Assembly: GCF_040436345.1 (NCBI RefSeq) | Contig: NC_133232.1 | Span: forward strand, 33,183,315 to 33,247,314 | Length of the DNA: 64,000 nt | From: Pagrus major | Taxonomy: Eukaryota; Chordata; Actinopteri; Spariformes; Sparidae | Reading direction: 5' to 3' | Shown here: piece by piece, positions 21,801-32,161 of the stretch | Numbering within the stretch: the stretch's first letter is position 1 | How the letters are laid out: each line of letters begins with the position of its first letter | The notes under the pieces: model-generated | Seen by the model: the letters and a program-made list of their open reading frames with translations, nothing else | Databases searched by the model: none | What the model was told of the DNA's origin: nothing | Made by a program: the position numbers and the translations under genes

Positions 21801-22589
21801 GTGGTTAACTGTTGCTGACTCGGTGTCGCTGTCATCGACGTCAACATGTTCAGTATGTAAGAGAAATGTGTAAACCCCACCCCCTTTATAAAGTCATTTT
21901 GAAAGCGAGTTTGAAACCTACACAAAATGAGAATTGAAATTACCAAAGTAAGAGTTAAAAAAAATCATTGGTCTTCTCTACCTGCGTACTCTTGCTCAGC
22001 GTGTATGGGCCTCGCAGGAAGTATGCGCACATTTAGCACTTCCTCCTGGTCATCCACCACGTCGTAGTCAGACTCCGCGACGCTGTTGTAGTTACCACAT
22101 CTTAGTTTTCTGTTTCTGTCTATCCTGCTGCGATCCTGCAGAGAGGAAAGAGCAGAAATGGAGACGTTAAAAAAGATACCACAGACGAACTTCAGAAACC
22201 TCGGACAAATCAAAATCATTACACCACAGTCAATCGATGTGTTGACAGGCAAAGACGTCTTTATTTCTTGTCACGCTGCGCTCTTAGAAAGGAAAACCTT
22301 TGTAAAAAGCCTCATTTGGACGTTCAGTGTTCTTTGTTAAAGGAACAAAACTTTGGGACTGTTTACCCACTGAGTCGAAAATGTCACAGCTTTTTACCAG
22401 CGGTGTTAAATCATGGCCGAAACTGATGCAGTGATCTCACACCTGATCCAAAATCACACAAATGTCTGCACTTACATAGTTCTGTGTCTTTGTACTTGTA
22501 ATTGTAACTGCATGCAGATAAATACATCTGAGTTTGTGTTATTACCTCATTGATATCGTAAATATTTAAACTCTGAGTTTGTATTTCTT
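15330..22589 (-). CDS. clnk: Cytokine-dependent hematopoietic cell linker (SLP-76/BLNK family adaptor), multi-exon
   Basis: Cytosolic immune-receptor adaptor. Exons 5' to 3' on minus: 22589-22546 (tentative), 22135-21982, 20971-20923, 20257-20215, 18880-18863, 18730-18680, 18599-18559, 18458-18448, 18364-18257, 17991-17970, 16785-16761, 16682-16604, 16518-16502, 16425-16331, 15891-15814, 15728-15573, 15485-15330. All are AG/GT bounded, and from 20971 onward every phase joins without a stop. Order: N-terminal tyrosine motif and ILPARPI, then a basic/proline-rich region with PxxP runs for SH3 binding, then a C-terminal SH2 domain. ILPARPI...[23 protein letters not shown] and FPIILI fit CLNK better than BLNK or LCP2. 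Between 21982 and 20971 the phases need one more exon of length 1 mod 3; 21407-21380 would fit in phase but has a poor acceptor. The first exon and ATG are not found. Synteny with znf518b and hs3st1 supports the name. Confidence 0.85.
15935..16312. mobile_element. Fold-back MITE filling the clnk intron before the SH2 exons
   Basis: The left end AAGGATAAGTTCACCCAAAA is the inverted match of the right end TTTTTGGTGAACTTTTCCTT. The interior has CATGCCGATGGAAAGTCAGC and its partner CATCGGCATGG near the other end, plus CACAAAACTTTTCTGGAGCTTC and CGGAGCTCCAGAAATGTG, so the whole 378 bp is a long imperfect palindrome. Same-type elements are common in percomorph genomes. It occupies most of the 439-bp intron 15892-16330. 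Confidence 0.8.
16331..16785 (-). CDS. clnk: clnk linker exons before SH2 (four exons incl. 17- and 25-bp microexons)
   Basis: Exons 16785-16761 (25 bp, GEVSPHSQ), 16682-16604 (79 bp, [20 protein letters not shown]), 16518-16502 (17 bp) and 16425-16331 (95 bp, [18 protein letters not shown]). Splice phases 1, 2, 1 and 0 match throughout. The composition is polar and probably disordered, as in the region before SH2 of other family members. Confidence 0.8.
17770..17935. repeat. Dispersed AAGTACAAATATT-type repeat copy in clnk intron
   Basis: Contains AAAAGTACAAATATTTGCCT, CCAAAATGTGGTGAAGTAGA and GTATAAAGTAGTACATGTAC, also found at 27500-27640. Confidence 0.75.
17970..18880 (-). CDS. clnk: clnk proline-rich exons (six exons incl. 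11-, 18- and 22-bp microexons)
   Basis: Exons 18880-18863, 18730-18680, 18599-18559, 18458-18448, 18364-18257 and 17991-17970. They encode [25 protein letters not shown], then [16 protein letters not shown] and [19 protein letters not shown] and the SPPP runs are candidate SH3 ligands. The exon 18730-18680 acceptor was chosen because it joins in phase; using the AG at 18715 instead would bring in a stop from the preceding exon's frame. Confidence 0.8.
18320..18360 (-). repeat. clnk: 12-bp coding minisatellite in clnk
   Basis: About 3.5 copies of GGTGGAGATGGA on the plus strand, encoding repeated SPPP on the minus strand inside exon 18364-18257. Confidence 0.85.
18881..20214. other. clnk intron, no further exon seen
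   Basis: AT-rich intron sequence. No exon with matching phase or recognisable repeat is identified. Confidence 0.55.
20215..20971 (-). CDS. clnk: clnk exons 20971-20923 and 20257-20215
   Basis: The first encodes [16 protein letters not shown] and the second [14 protein letters not shown], joined in phase 0. Both are flanked by good AG acceptors (CAAGACAG, CCATCAG) and GTAAGC/GTAAAG donors. Ser-rich and probably disordered. Confidence 0.7.
20321..20545. repeat. Dispersed repeat with CACAAACACGGTTGGAAAC unit, copy in clnk intron
   Basis: Shares ATCACCAGAATAAATGTTG, GTTCTGGTTAAGTTTAGGC and GCCACAAACACGGTTGGAAA with the elements at 28030-28180, 49725-50240 and 62570-62925. Confidence 0.65.
21982..22135 (-). 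CDS. clnk: clnk N-terminal tyrosine/ILPARPI exon
   Basis: Encodes 51 residues: [10 protein letters not shown], then [20 protein letters not shown], then [16 protein letters not shown]. The acidic SDYDVVDD fits a phosphotyrosine site, and ILPARPI...EYA corresponds to ILPARPIKESEYA of mammalian CLNK. The acceptor CTCTCTGCAG is strong and the donor is GTAGAG. Confidence 0.85.
22546..22589 (-). CDS. clnk: Possible upstream clnk exon
   Basis: A 44-bp open stretch encodes [14 protein letters not shown], ends in phase 0 and so joins the next exon. The acceptor (GTATTTTTTGCAG) is strong and the donor is GTAATA. There is no clear residue match to mammalian CLNK, so it is supported only by splice sites and phase. 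Confidence 0.45.
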
Positions 22590-23838
22590 CTGCAAAAAAT
22601 ACAAATAAATAAAAAACTCAACTAAAAACAAATGAAGTGTTAGAGGGAGAAGCAGCGCCGATAAAGTCACGTCATCTCAAACTTAGAGTCCCAGGAACTA
22701 CTGGTTTTGCACGTGACTCTACACCTGACGATGGCCTGGACGCTGTTGTTGCTTATCAACTAATTTGCAGCTGCAGATATTTAAAAATGGTGGTTGACAT
22801 AAAAATACTCAAGTAGGCAACCAATCAGAAATGTTCAGCGCTGTCAGCCCTTCCCTCAAAGTGCTTTTGAGGGGTGAAATGATGTCCCTGGATCTTCATT
22901 TAGATGCTGGTCCCTGCAGTGGAAACACAGAGATCCTCCAAAGGTTCCTGGTCCCCAGGGAAGGTCTTTTGATAACAATGTCCATCAACTTATTGGAAAA
23001 ATCATTTACTAATCTGCTTTAAAAAAAACCCAGTAGAATCACCGAAGCATGCAACTACTTTTGCTTCTTTAGCTCTTTACTCGCATCAACATACAGTGTT
23101 ATAATCGGAGCAGACAGCTACCCATTAAAGCCTTTGCACACACAGCACTGATAAGCACAGGAAGCTGCTGCGAGGTGTTGCAATAAAAACACACCGCTCG
23201 TCTCAGAGGGATTTCCTCTTTAAAGCTTCTCTGCTCACAGTCACGCAGACACGGACACACATGAAGTCAGAGATATATTAAGAAATGTGACTCCAATGAA
23301 AGTGACTGTCTGTCTGTGACATAGTGTTCGTCTGCTAAATAATCAGCATCGTCTATTTGTGTGAAGAACATGATGCAAAGTGCATCCTCTGTGTATTTTT
23401 GAGCAGCTGCAGGCGAAGCTGTGAAAAGGGCTGACATCAGGGTGGATACATGATCAGTGGCAAATCAAACCAGCTTCTATCACTCAATCTAAAAGCTCCG
23501 CATCAGAAACGGTTGTTTTGTAATTACGAGGAGAGTCCAGATCGACTTTTCCAAAGAGGAAATGGGTGTTTTTGTCCGGCAGGTGCAGCGTCACCACCTG
23601 GTATTCATGCTACACTGAATATTAGTTTTCACACGTAACGATGAACCCTGGGAGTTTATCTGGAAAGACAATAACGTGAATGTTTTCCTCTATATGTGCA
23701 CAACATTTCATATTACACACTTAATTATTTAAATAAATAAAATTCACATTTTTAACTTTTTGTAGGTCAAAAAATGACAGCATGCAACATACCACAGCTA
23801 CTCTGCACTACTTATCTCACATTCTGTTTATTCATATT

Positions 23839-23841
<3 letters not shown>

Positions 23842-23929
<88 letters not shown>
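23842..23929. repeat. (AT)n microsatellite, 88 bp
   Basis: Pure AT/TA dinucleotide run of about 44 units. Confidence 0.98.
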
Positions 23930-23932
<3 letters not shown>

Positions 23933-24089
23933 GTGAACTTTATTTATAGTACATCTCTCATATTTACACCGTGCAGCTATCCTGTATAATCCCTGTGTGC
24001 AATTATATTCATTTATTTTATTTTTTTTGTGTATTACTACATATCATGTGCATTACAATTATGGATGCAGATGTCCTGTGCAATTGTCC

Positions 24090-24450
24090 TGGGCAGTGTT
24101 ACCAAAAGTCAAACTTAATACTACTTCAAATATTACTTTTAAAGTGAAAAAGTGAAAGTCACCCATACGAATAGTACTTGAGAAAAAGTCTTGAGGATCT
24201 AGTAAAGTCAAAGTAAATTCCATATACAGTGTACATATATGTGCAGACTGTATACTATGGTTCGACTGGTCATCATATACTTGTTTTTTATGCAATTGCT
24301 GATAAAATACATGAAAAAAAGTTTTACTGGCTCTGATGCAGCAAAATAACTAGTAACTAAAGTTATCAAATAAATGAAGTGGAGTTAAAATCTGCCTCTA
24401 AAATGTAAAAGAGTGGAGGTATAATGTAGCAAGAGACAGTATTCAATATA
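24090..24450. repeat. Dispersed AAGTACAAATACT-type repeat copy
   Basis: Contains AAAGTGAAAGTCACCCATACGA, TAGTACTTGAGAAAAAGTCTTG, CTCTGATGCAGCAAAATAAC and CCTCTAAAATGTAAAAGAGTGG, all echoed at 27190-27650. Confidence 0.75.
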
Positions 24451-27189
24451 ATGTTTGTATAGTGTTTAATATGAGTATTGGTATTTTACTGTATTTTTTC
24501 TATCCATCACTCGATCTCTGCCTCATGCTCAGCTGCTGTAACAATTATCCGAGGTGAAGGATCAATAAAGCCTTATCTTCCCCTAATGCTCTCTGTGAAA
24601 GTAAAAGTAAAATGAGTCTCTGCTCCGATTAAAAGTCAACTTAAAAAATTGAAAAACATTTTTTAAATTTTTTTCTGCTCATCACATTTTGGTGCAAACG
24701 TCACAGAGACCACTCCGGTGAGCGCCACTTCCTCCCATCAACAACGCCTGTGACATTGTTGGAGATTTAATAATTTAATGAAAACATGTCTCAGCCCCTG
24801 ACCTGCAGCGAGGAGGCACTGCGGTCTGCAGATGTGTTCGAATCAACTAAAAAGGGAAAGGCTGCCATCATCCTACAGGCGGATGACGGTTACTGGGAGT
24901 GCACACTTTGTCTTATAGCACCACTGCAAGACTGAAGCTAGAGAAACATCAGAGGAGAGACTGGAGCTGTGCCATCGCTCTGTGCTGCAGAGCAAACAAT
25001 AGAAAGTTGATCGTAAAAAGCTGATCTGATTTTAATGGCAGGTTTCCCAAAAAACAGGCTGTTACACAGTGTGTGTGCAATTAAGAGTGATTCATTAATG
25101 TCATTAATCAGAGCTGAGTGTTCTTAAGGCGAGAATGTTGTTTCCTGATTTTACAGCCTCAAGTTTTTTAATCTAGATGTTTAAAATATAGAATAAATGT
25201 GTCATAAAAATATGATGAGCTTTAGTAGGACTAAATAAATTGAAATATATTCCTAATAAACTGTAAAAATAGTCTTTTTTTCTGCTCTGTTCTTCTTTCT
25301 GCGCACTAACAATGACACAGCAGACTCTCACTCTTTACTCATTTTCTCTGCTAAAAGGTAATTACACAGAGGGGCTGCGGACTCCCGAAGTTTCCCCTGG
25401 GAACGTTCGTGTGGAGCCATCGGGGGAACACAGTGGGTACGGGCGCCATAACTCACCATTATCACAGCAGACTCATGGCTGTTCCCTCTCTCTCTGCAGC
25501 TAACGAGGGAGTGAAGCAGAAATGAAAAACATCGTTAGTTTGGTGTCCTGCTAAAGAATGTGGCCGTCCAGCACAATCCTGTCCTCTGACGTTAAAACCC
25601 ACAGAAGAAAGATGTCTTCATACACAAACTGAGCTGCTGGAGGCAAGAAACTACATCTGGATTTGTACAAATATTGATAGATTTGTTTTTAAATATGATT
25701 TCTTTTTTGACATAAGCGTCGAACAGGAGGACAGAATATCAGACATGTGTGGCTAATCTTTACAACATCCCACTGAGCCTCATGGATTAGTAAATCAAGA
25801 TTTGTGCCCCCTCACCTGGAAGAGATCAGACTTTGGGTCAAAATGATCAATCTATGTTGTTTTTGTTGTATCAGAGGAATCAGAGGAAGTTTTTGTTCGG
25901 TTTTTTCCGTTTGCATAAAATTTCGAATGCGATATTCTTTAACGTGCTTTATGTTAACACAGCTAGAGTCCGGCTGTGTTAAAGACTTAAATCAAGTCTG
26001 ACAACGAGTTAACTGAGGGCAGCTGGACTTAATACGAGCTCCCTGCACTGAGACCGAGGGAGGATGTTGAGGTAGAAGAGCTGCTGGTTGACACTTCAGG
26101 TGTTCTGTGTTTATTCCGTCTTGTGAAGGTTGAATACATCCTCATTCATTCCTGATAAAAGGTTGGTTGCAACATCTGTTATTTTAAAAGCACATTGCAA
26201 TGAGCCCTTCACAAGGCTGAATAAGCACAGATCCTTCATGAGTCTTTTAGCTTTTAAAGACTTAATATAATTTCAAAATCCTGCTTCCTGAGAAAGAGGC
26301 AGGAAGAGGAAGAGAGAAACACAAGGTCAGGGCCAGTCAATCACTCTTCGATTGACAGGATTGTATCTTTATAATCCCTTTGGCTGTGAAGGAAAACATA
26401 ACAGGAAGCAGGAAGGAAACCTTCCCGAAATAGAAGTGAGGACATTTAAGCGAGGGCCGGGGATTGTGAGGATGCCAGGAGACATTACAGGCTACCAACT
26501 GACAGTCCCAAAAGGGGAGAATCAAACTCGGGATTGGATTTGGCACCGCGGTCCGACGCTCAGCGGGGCCGTCTGGCTCCTCCGCAGAGCTTACAGGGAA
26601 GTGGTGTTGGAAGAGACGCATGAAAAGGAAGGAGATTAGATGCACGGAGCAGTTTAGGCTGGAAAATAAAGTTCTGCCCTGCGGAGATTGGGAGCAGAGA
26701 ACGTGTGGCAACTCAAACCACCCGGCTACTTAAAGATTTGTGACCTGGCCTCAAGAAAGTGTCGACAGCAGAGAGAGCGAGAAGAAGCTCAGCCAGAGGA
26801 GGGAAACCGGATCAAACTCTGCAGACTGTTTGTCATAAAATGTTTACTTTACTTCATTCACTTTAAAAGTAAAGAGCTCAAGTTAAAATATAACTTTTCT
26901 ATGAGTGAAATTCGCCCACACAGAGTAAAAGTCTCGATTTATCTGATATTAAACGTACTTAAGAATTAAAAATATGTTTTTATGGTAATGTGTGGATTCA
27001 TGTCTCAAAAGTGCAAATAAAAGTAAATTAAATATGTAGTTACATGATGGTTCATACTGTGATCTGTGGCTCGGCCAATTATGAATCTGAATTTTTCTGA
27101 TTATCGGAGTCATGTTTTGTTTTTGTTGACTTAAATCTGATTATCCATAAAATGAATTAACTTAAAAACGCAGCACTTGTTCAGCACGC

Positions 27190-27650
27190 AGAAGCTGTCA
27201 AATGAAGGTAGAGGAGTAAAAAGTACAATATTTACCTCCAAAATGTAGTACAGTACTTGAGTAAATGTAAAGATCACCCATAGGAATAGTAATCAAGTAA
27301 AAGTCTTAAAGTATCTGATATGAAATGTATTCAGTTATCAAAATTACAAGAACCACCTGACCGATTATCAGATCCCGAACTCATCTTTTTTCTGATTTCT
27401 GATCATCGGATTAATTTGCAGATTACGTTGCTGCTTTGGCTCTGATGCAGCATGTAATCTGCAAAGTAACTAGTAACTAAAGTCAAATAAATGTAGTGGA
27501 GTAAAAAGTACAATATTTGCCTCCAAAATGTAGTGGAGTGGAAGTATAAAGTAGCAGAACATGGAAAAATACTCAAGTACAAATACTTCAAAATTGTACT
27601 TAAGTATAATACTTGTGTAAATGTACTTAGTTACATTCCTTTACCGTAAT
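27190..27650. repeat. Dispersed AAGTACAAATACT-type repeat, two tandem-like copies
   Basis: Two halves, near 27205-27330 and 27450-27640, share GGAGTAAAAAGTACAATATTT and CCTCCAAAATGTAGT. The second ends CAAGTACAAATACTTCAAAA and TGTAAATGTACTTAGTTACA. Confidence 0.8.
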
Positions 27651-28029
27651 TTAGTCGTCCTCTTTTTAAATCCAGACCGTGTTCATGACCAACGAAACTG
27701 AGACCAGGACCGGTGCGAGTCTCACACTCACCCACAGAAGACTCCTCTCTTCATTCACCTCAGTTATTGCTTGGTGTGTGTAAACGTGCCACGAGAAACG
27801 TCTTGATAAAACCATCTAAAGCATCGCAGACCTGAATTTTATATGTGGAATGATCCTTGTTTTACAACTGACACAAAACATTTCAACTTTTCTGGGTGAC
27901 TCTTGTCTTCCAGTCAACCCAGTCACCAGAGCCAAGCCCAAGTTTCTGCGAAATAACAGAGAATTTCAAGATGGACGTTTCTTTATGTTGCAACTTTATG
28001 TTTGTTTAGGTTCAATTCTCTATTTGTCT

Positions 28030-28180
28030 TTTGTCACAACGCTGTGCTCGTGCTCCGGTTAGGTTTAGGCACATAAAACACTCGGTCAGGGTCGGAAACA
28101 CATCATGGTTCGGCTTAAAAATGTTTTCTCGCCACAAAAAAAAAAAAAAAAACGGTTGGAAATCCTCGACTCCTTCTTGG
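28030..28180. repeat. Dispersed CACGGTTGGAAAC repeat, copy with A17 run
   Basis: Shares GCTGTGCTCGTGCTCCGGTTAGG, AACACTCGGTCAGGGTCGG and TGGTTCGGCTTAAAAATG with the 49725-50240 element. A homopolymer run of 17 A (28136-28152) interrupts the 'GCCACAAA...CGGTTGGAAA' unit. Confidence 0.65.
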
Positions 28181-29739
28181 TCTGAGACAAAACCGAATAA
28201 AAAATGTGGCTGAGACCGAGACCGCCAAAAAGTGGTCTTACTAAGTACGACGCCACTAAATCCAGAACTAAACTGTTTGTATCTGTGCGTCTTTTAAGAA
28301 ATTGGTTGTTTTTATATATTTTCTTTGTTTTGTGATTGTGCTTCATTGCGTATAGACGAGAGGTGCCACCCTAACTCGCACTTCAAGATGAGAAGCCTGT
28401 ACATTACAGTTCATATATGACATTAACTTTAAAATCTCAAACTGGAAGCTTGTTCTTGAATTTTTAATCAGAGCACGACTCTCAACCGGAGCTGAAAATA
28501 CTGCATTTCAAAGCGCATCTCTATACTTGGCCTTTTTTTTCACCTAATCTCTTCCTGCACGCTCCCCAGCACTTGAAAGTTGAGATCCATTCAGCGTTAC
28601 TCACCTTCTCAGAAGACAACTAGCACACCTGCGTCAGTGGATGCCCAGAAAGTTTCTGCCTACTTGGTCGCATGTATTCGGTTACAGAAACAGACGGTCT
28701 GCAGCTTTTCTTCCAGTCGACATGCAGAAAACACCTGGGCTGCCTCGAGTCAGAGCGTCGCACTGACACAGCCCACTGCAGTAACCCAAAATGACTTCCT
28801 GTGTGGTGAGTAACCGGCCTATAACCAGAGGCCCTCACTGTTGCTTGAGACGGTAAAAGGTTTGTTGTGGAGGGCGTCATGTAATCTGACTCCAGAGATC
28901 TTCACGTCAAAACATTTTGTGGAAAACACTTTGATAAATGTGCATTTTGTCTTTTAACTTTTTTAACTAATCTTTGCATCAGTCCATCAGGAGACTCGCC
29001 CTCGATCTGTGATGTGTTGGGCAGCGTTGACAGCTTTGCAGGTGTGAAGCTTCTTTATGCAACGCAAAATGTAAACGTGCAAGTTCCTGGACTAAATCTG
29101 ACAAACCAGACTCAGAACATTTGCTCTGTAAATCAGGGTCAGATGAATCTGCCAGCACTACGGGGGTATTTCTCTTAATTCGAGCAGGAACACTGTGACA
29201 TTTCAACACCTGCTCTGCCGAGTGCAAAAGGAAGCAGGCTGACATTTACTCAGTTCATTAGATCATCATCTGGCATCAGGTTTATATCAAACAGGAAGAC
29301 AATATTTTACTCAAGTTTAACCTTTCGGAGTGATATTTCACGTAATATTTACGTCCTGCAGCATCAACACTTAATGAAGAGTCAACTGCCAATTAGGTCA
29401 CACTTTAAAACTCAACACACAACTTCAGCACTCAGGTGAATAAATCTTTAATGGCAACATGAGTTAGTATCAGACTGATGGTTAAATGTTCAGACGATGA
29501 GAAGAGCTAAACTGTGAGAGCTCAAAGGAAGCAGACAAATCAGAGATCTGAGAACAGGACACACCGGCAGTCGCTGGAGATCAAGTGTTACTCTACCTAC
29601 AGGATATTATGCAGTGATATTCTGCTTAAAGGCCTCGTTTTCTCACCTTTAAAAAAAGCGTGACCTCAAACACCAACCACGACTACTCAAGGTTACTTTC
29701 TGATCTTGAGAGAAAAGATCAACTTTTGGGTTTTGGTTT

Positions 29740-30010
29740 GGTGAATATGCTCGTTCACACTTCAGGTGAACGAGCTCAAAGTTCAGTTCACACAGATTCA
29801 AATGAACTTGTTCATAGTTCAGAATTTTGACTTTTGAACGACACCCACGGCCCCAAAAATGGATTTCAGTTCCTTGTGTTTTAGTCTTTTAAAAGCGCTG
29901 CTGCGAGCTCTTCTTCTTCGACAGAGAGCCATGTCACTCGAGCAGAGTTAACGACGCTCACGTACGTTCAGTTCACAGTTCAAAAACATACGAGCGTACG
30001 GTCTAACATA
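29740..30010. repeat. GTTCA/TGAAC-rich stretch with 10-bp hairpin
   Basis: The pentamer GTTCA or its complement recurs about ten times. GCTCGTTCAC (29749-29758) and GTGAACGAGC (29766-29775) form a perfect 10-bp inverted repeat with a 7-nt loop. Confidence 0.5.
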
Positions 30011-31903
30011 CGAACTTAGATCATTAAGTTTGACTAACTTTGATTTCAACCTGTTTGTTTCTTGACCCATCTGAACTATGTTTTGCGATGTGGCCACGTT
30101 TTGAGATCTCAGCAGTTAACTTGCTAAGTTATCGTAACAAAAGGAGACGAATGCTACGAATAAAAATCTAGTTTTTCTTTTTGGGAACTTTAATGAGGTC
30201 CTAACAGCTTCGTCCATCAATATTTTTTATTTAATTATTAAAAATGAGCCAAATGACTATGTGTAATGTGAAACTTTGCTTGTAGGAATAAATCTAAAGT
30301 TATTACGCTGTTTTAAAGGCATTATATGTAACGTATGCATTCAAATGTCTGAAAAACTGTTTTATACATTTTGCTCTGTACTCATATTATCCCAAATGTT
30401 TCCAACAATGTTCAAACCCAGAGAAATCCTTTATAATATTCAAGTTTGTTTTGGTCGCTCGGCAATGAAGTCAGATCAACTTCACCCTCGCAATTTGCTG
30501 TAACTTCTGGGGAAAAGAATAAAATGACAAAACGTGAATAAAACTTGAACATGATTTCTTCCTCAAGTCCGGAGTTGAGTCACAAGATGGATTTTAATTG
30601 GCAGAGGTGGCTGTTTAACAATGAAGACAACAACTCCCATGATCCCACACTACTTCACGACATCATCAAACTCTGTCTGTCTCTGTCACAAATTACATAG
30701 TGTGCATTTAAGTTCCAGCTTTAAAACTAAAATCCACACTGAACTAAGATAAATGTTGAAAGATCCAAAGCTGAGATTGAGTTTTAATCACGCTGCGTGA
30801 TGCAAAACTGACCCTCACAAGATGAAGTTGTGAATGACTTCTCTGTGATCAGCACATAAGCTTCAGACCAGACTCACCTTTGTTTTTTGAACAGAGCAGT
30901 ACGATGTCAGAGTATCTTCCTGTCTGCAGCGGCTCGGAGGCCCGGGCCGATGCAGCTGAGCACAGGCGCGCAAGGTCAGCCTCTCTCCTGTGGTTTCGTC
31001 TGCAATGGTATAGCCTGACTTCCTGTGAAAGATTACCATCTAGCCTCTCATATTCTCACTGATGCTTATCGTTTGAGCCGCAAACGCCAACTCCCCGAAC
31101 ATCTCTACACCTTGGCCTCCAGCGACAGCCCCATCGGCCTGTCAATCTGGCAGCTCATCCTGTGTCCTCCACCCCCTCGCCCTCCTCGTCCACCTCCCAG
31201 CAGCCAAAAACTGAGCCGTCCTCCCTCCTCTCCCCCTCCTCTGCGCTGGACCTGTCACTGAGAAACAAGATCCAGAGTCCCAGCCTGGGGGGGTCGAGGA
31301 ACACAGAGGTTGAATATGGGTGAGGTGTGCGCGCATGTGTGACCGAAAAATTTCAGGATTTTCATCGGTTAATACAACACAAGTCCTTCATGCACCGAGA
31401 GGCGTCTCACTGAAGTTAAAGTCATGACGTTGAATTCCCAGCTCCACAGGAAGGACGTGCGTGATCGCGATGATAAACCACATCGAGTACAACATCATTG
31501 AACAGCTGCAGAGGTAGTCAGTGTCAGGAGGCCCTCCTCTACGCAGAATAACCACAACCTGATGGTAACTGTGGGCTTGTTTCCTGTCAAACAATGACAG
31601 AACTTTTCACAGATGATCTTTTTAACACTTAGGTAAATGTTTTTTAACACAACATCTCTGAGTTTTCCCATAAGCTTACATTGCAAAAGAAGAGGCTGTA
31701 AAACCAACACAACCACTGTGACACGACTCGTTTGACTATAAGCCAATCGGTCCAATAAACCGGAAGTTAGCCGGCTCGGCCGGTGGAAGTCTCGAGTGCG
31801 CAGGCTCTACGGGCCCCACATGACGGAAGATCTGGATATTTTCATACCTGGGACATCGAGCCATTTTGGCTTCATTATTTGGCATTCATCATCAAAACAT
31901 TTT

Positions 31904-32161
31904 TCAAGTAGGATATGTAAGTAATGAATGTGGGTGAGAAAGCCAGCCCTCGTCAACAGGACCGAGGGGCGGCGGTGTGGGAGGCCGGGATTTTATTTGG
32001 GCATCTTGTTGTTTTTGTTCGGCCTCCTCGTTACTGTCAGGGCGTGCTGTTTTTAAATGTTTGAAGAGGTTACTCTTGTTGCTGCTCTGTGAGACTTCCT
32101 TTTCACAAATAGTGCATCTCGCTTTATTTTTAGCTGCAGGTGAAAAGCAACACCACATCAC
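31904..32161 (-). pseudogene. BED zinc finger remnant of a hAT/ZBED transposase
   Basis: An 85-codon open frame reads FSPAAKNKARCTICEKEVSQ followed by SNLFKHLKTARP. This is the BED finger pattern (aromatic, CxxC, then NLxxHLxxxH), with the last His replaced by Arg, found at the N-terminus of hAT-family transposases and ZBED genes. The rest of the transposase is absent on both sides, so this is a dead fragment rather than a host ZBED gene. Confidence 0.75.

Larger units (their letters stand above)
22590..31250. other. Region upstream of known clnk exons; first exon(s) unresolved
   Basis: The clnk start must lie here or nearby. Isolated minus-strand donors with perfect GTGAGT (near 28612 and 30879) could end 5'UTR exons, but no coding frame joins them. 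Repeats seen include the AT microsatellite, AAGTACAAATACT-type copies and a GTTCA-rich stretch. No other gene is recognised. Confidence 0.5.

Noticed and set aside
28589..28635. Perfect GTGAGT donor as a clnk 5' exon
   Set aside because: The short segment before it cannot be joined to exon 22135-21982 or 22589-22546 without a stop; at most it is untranslated.
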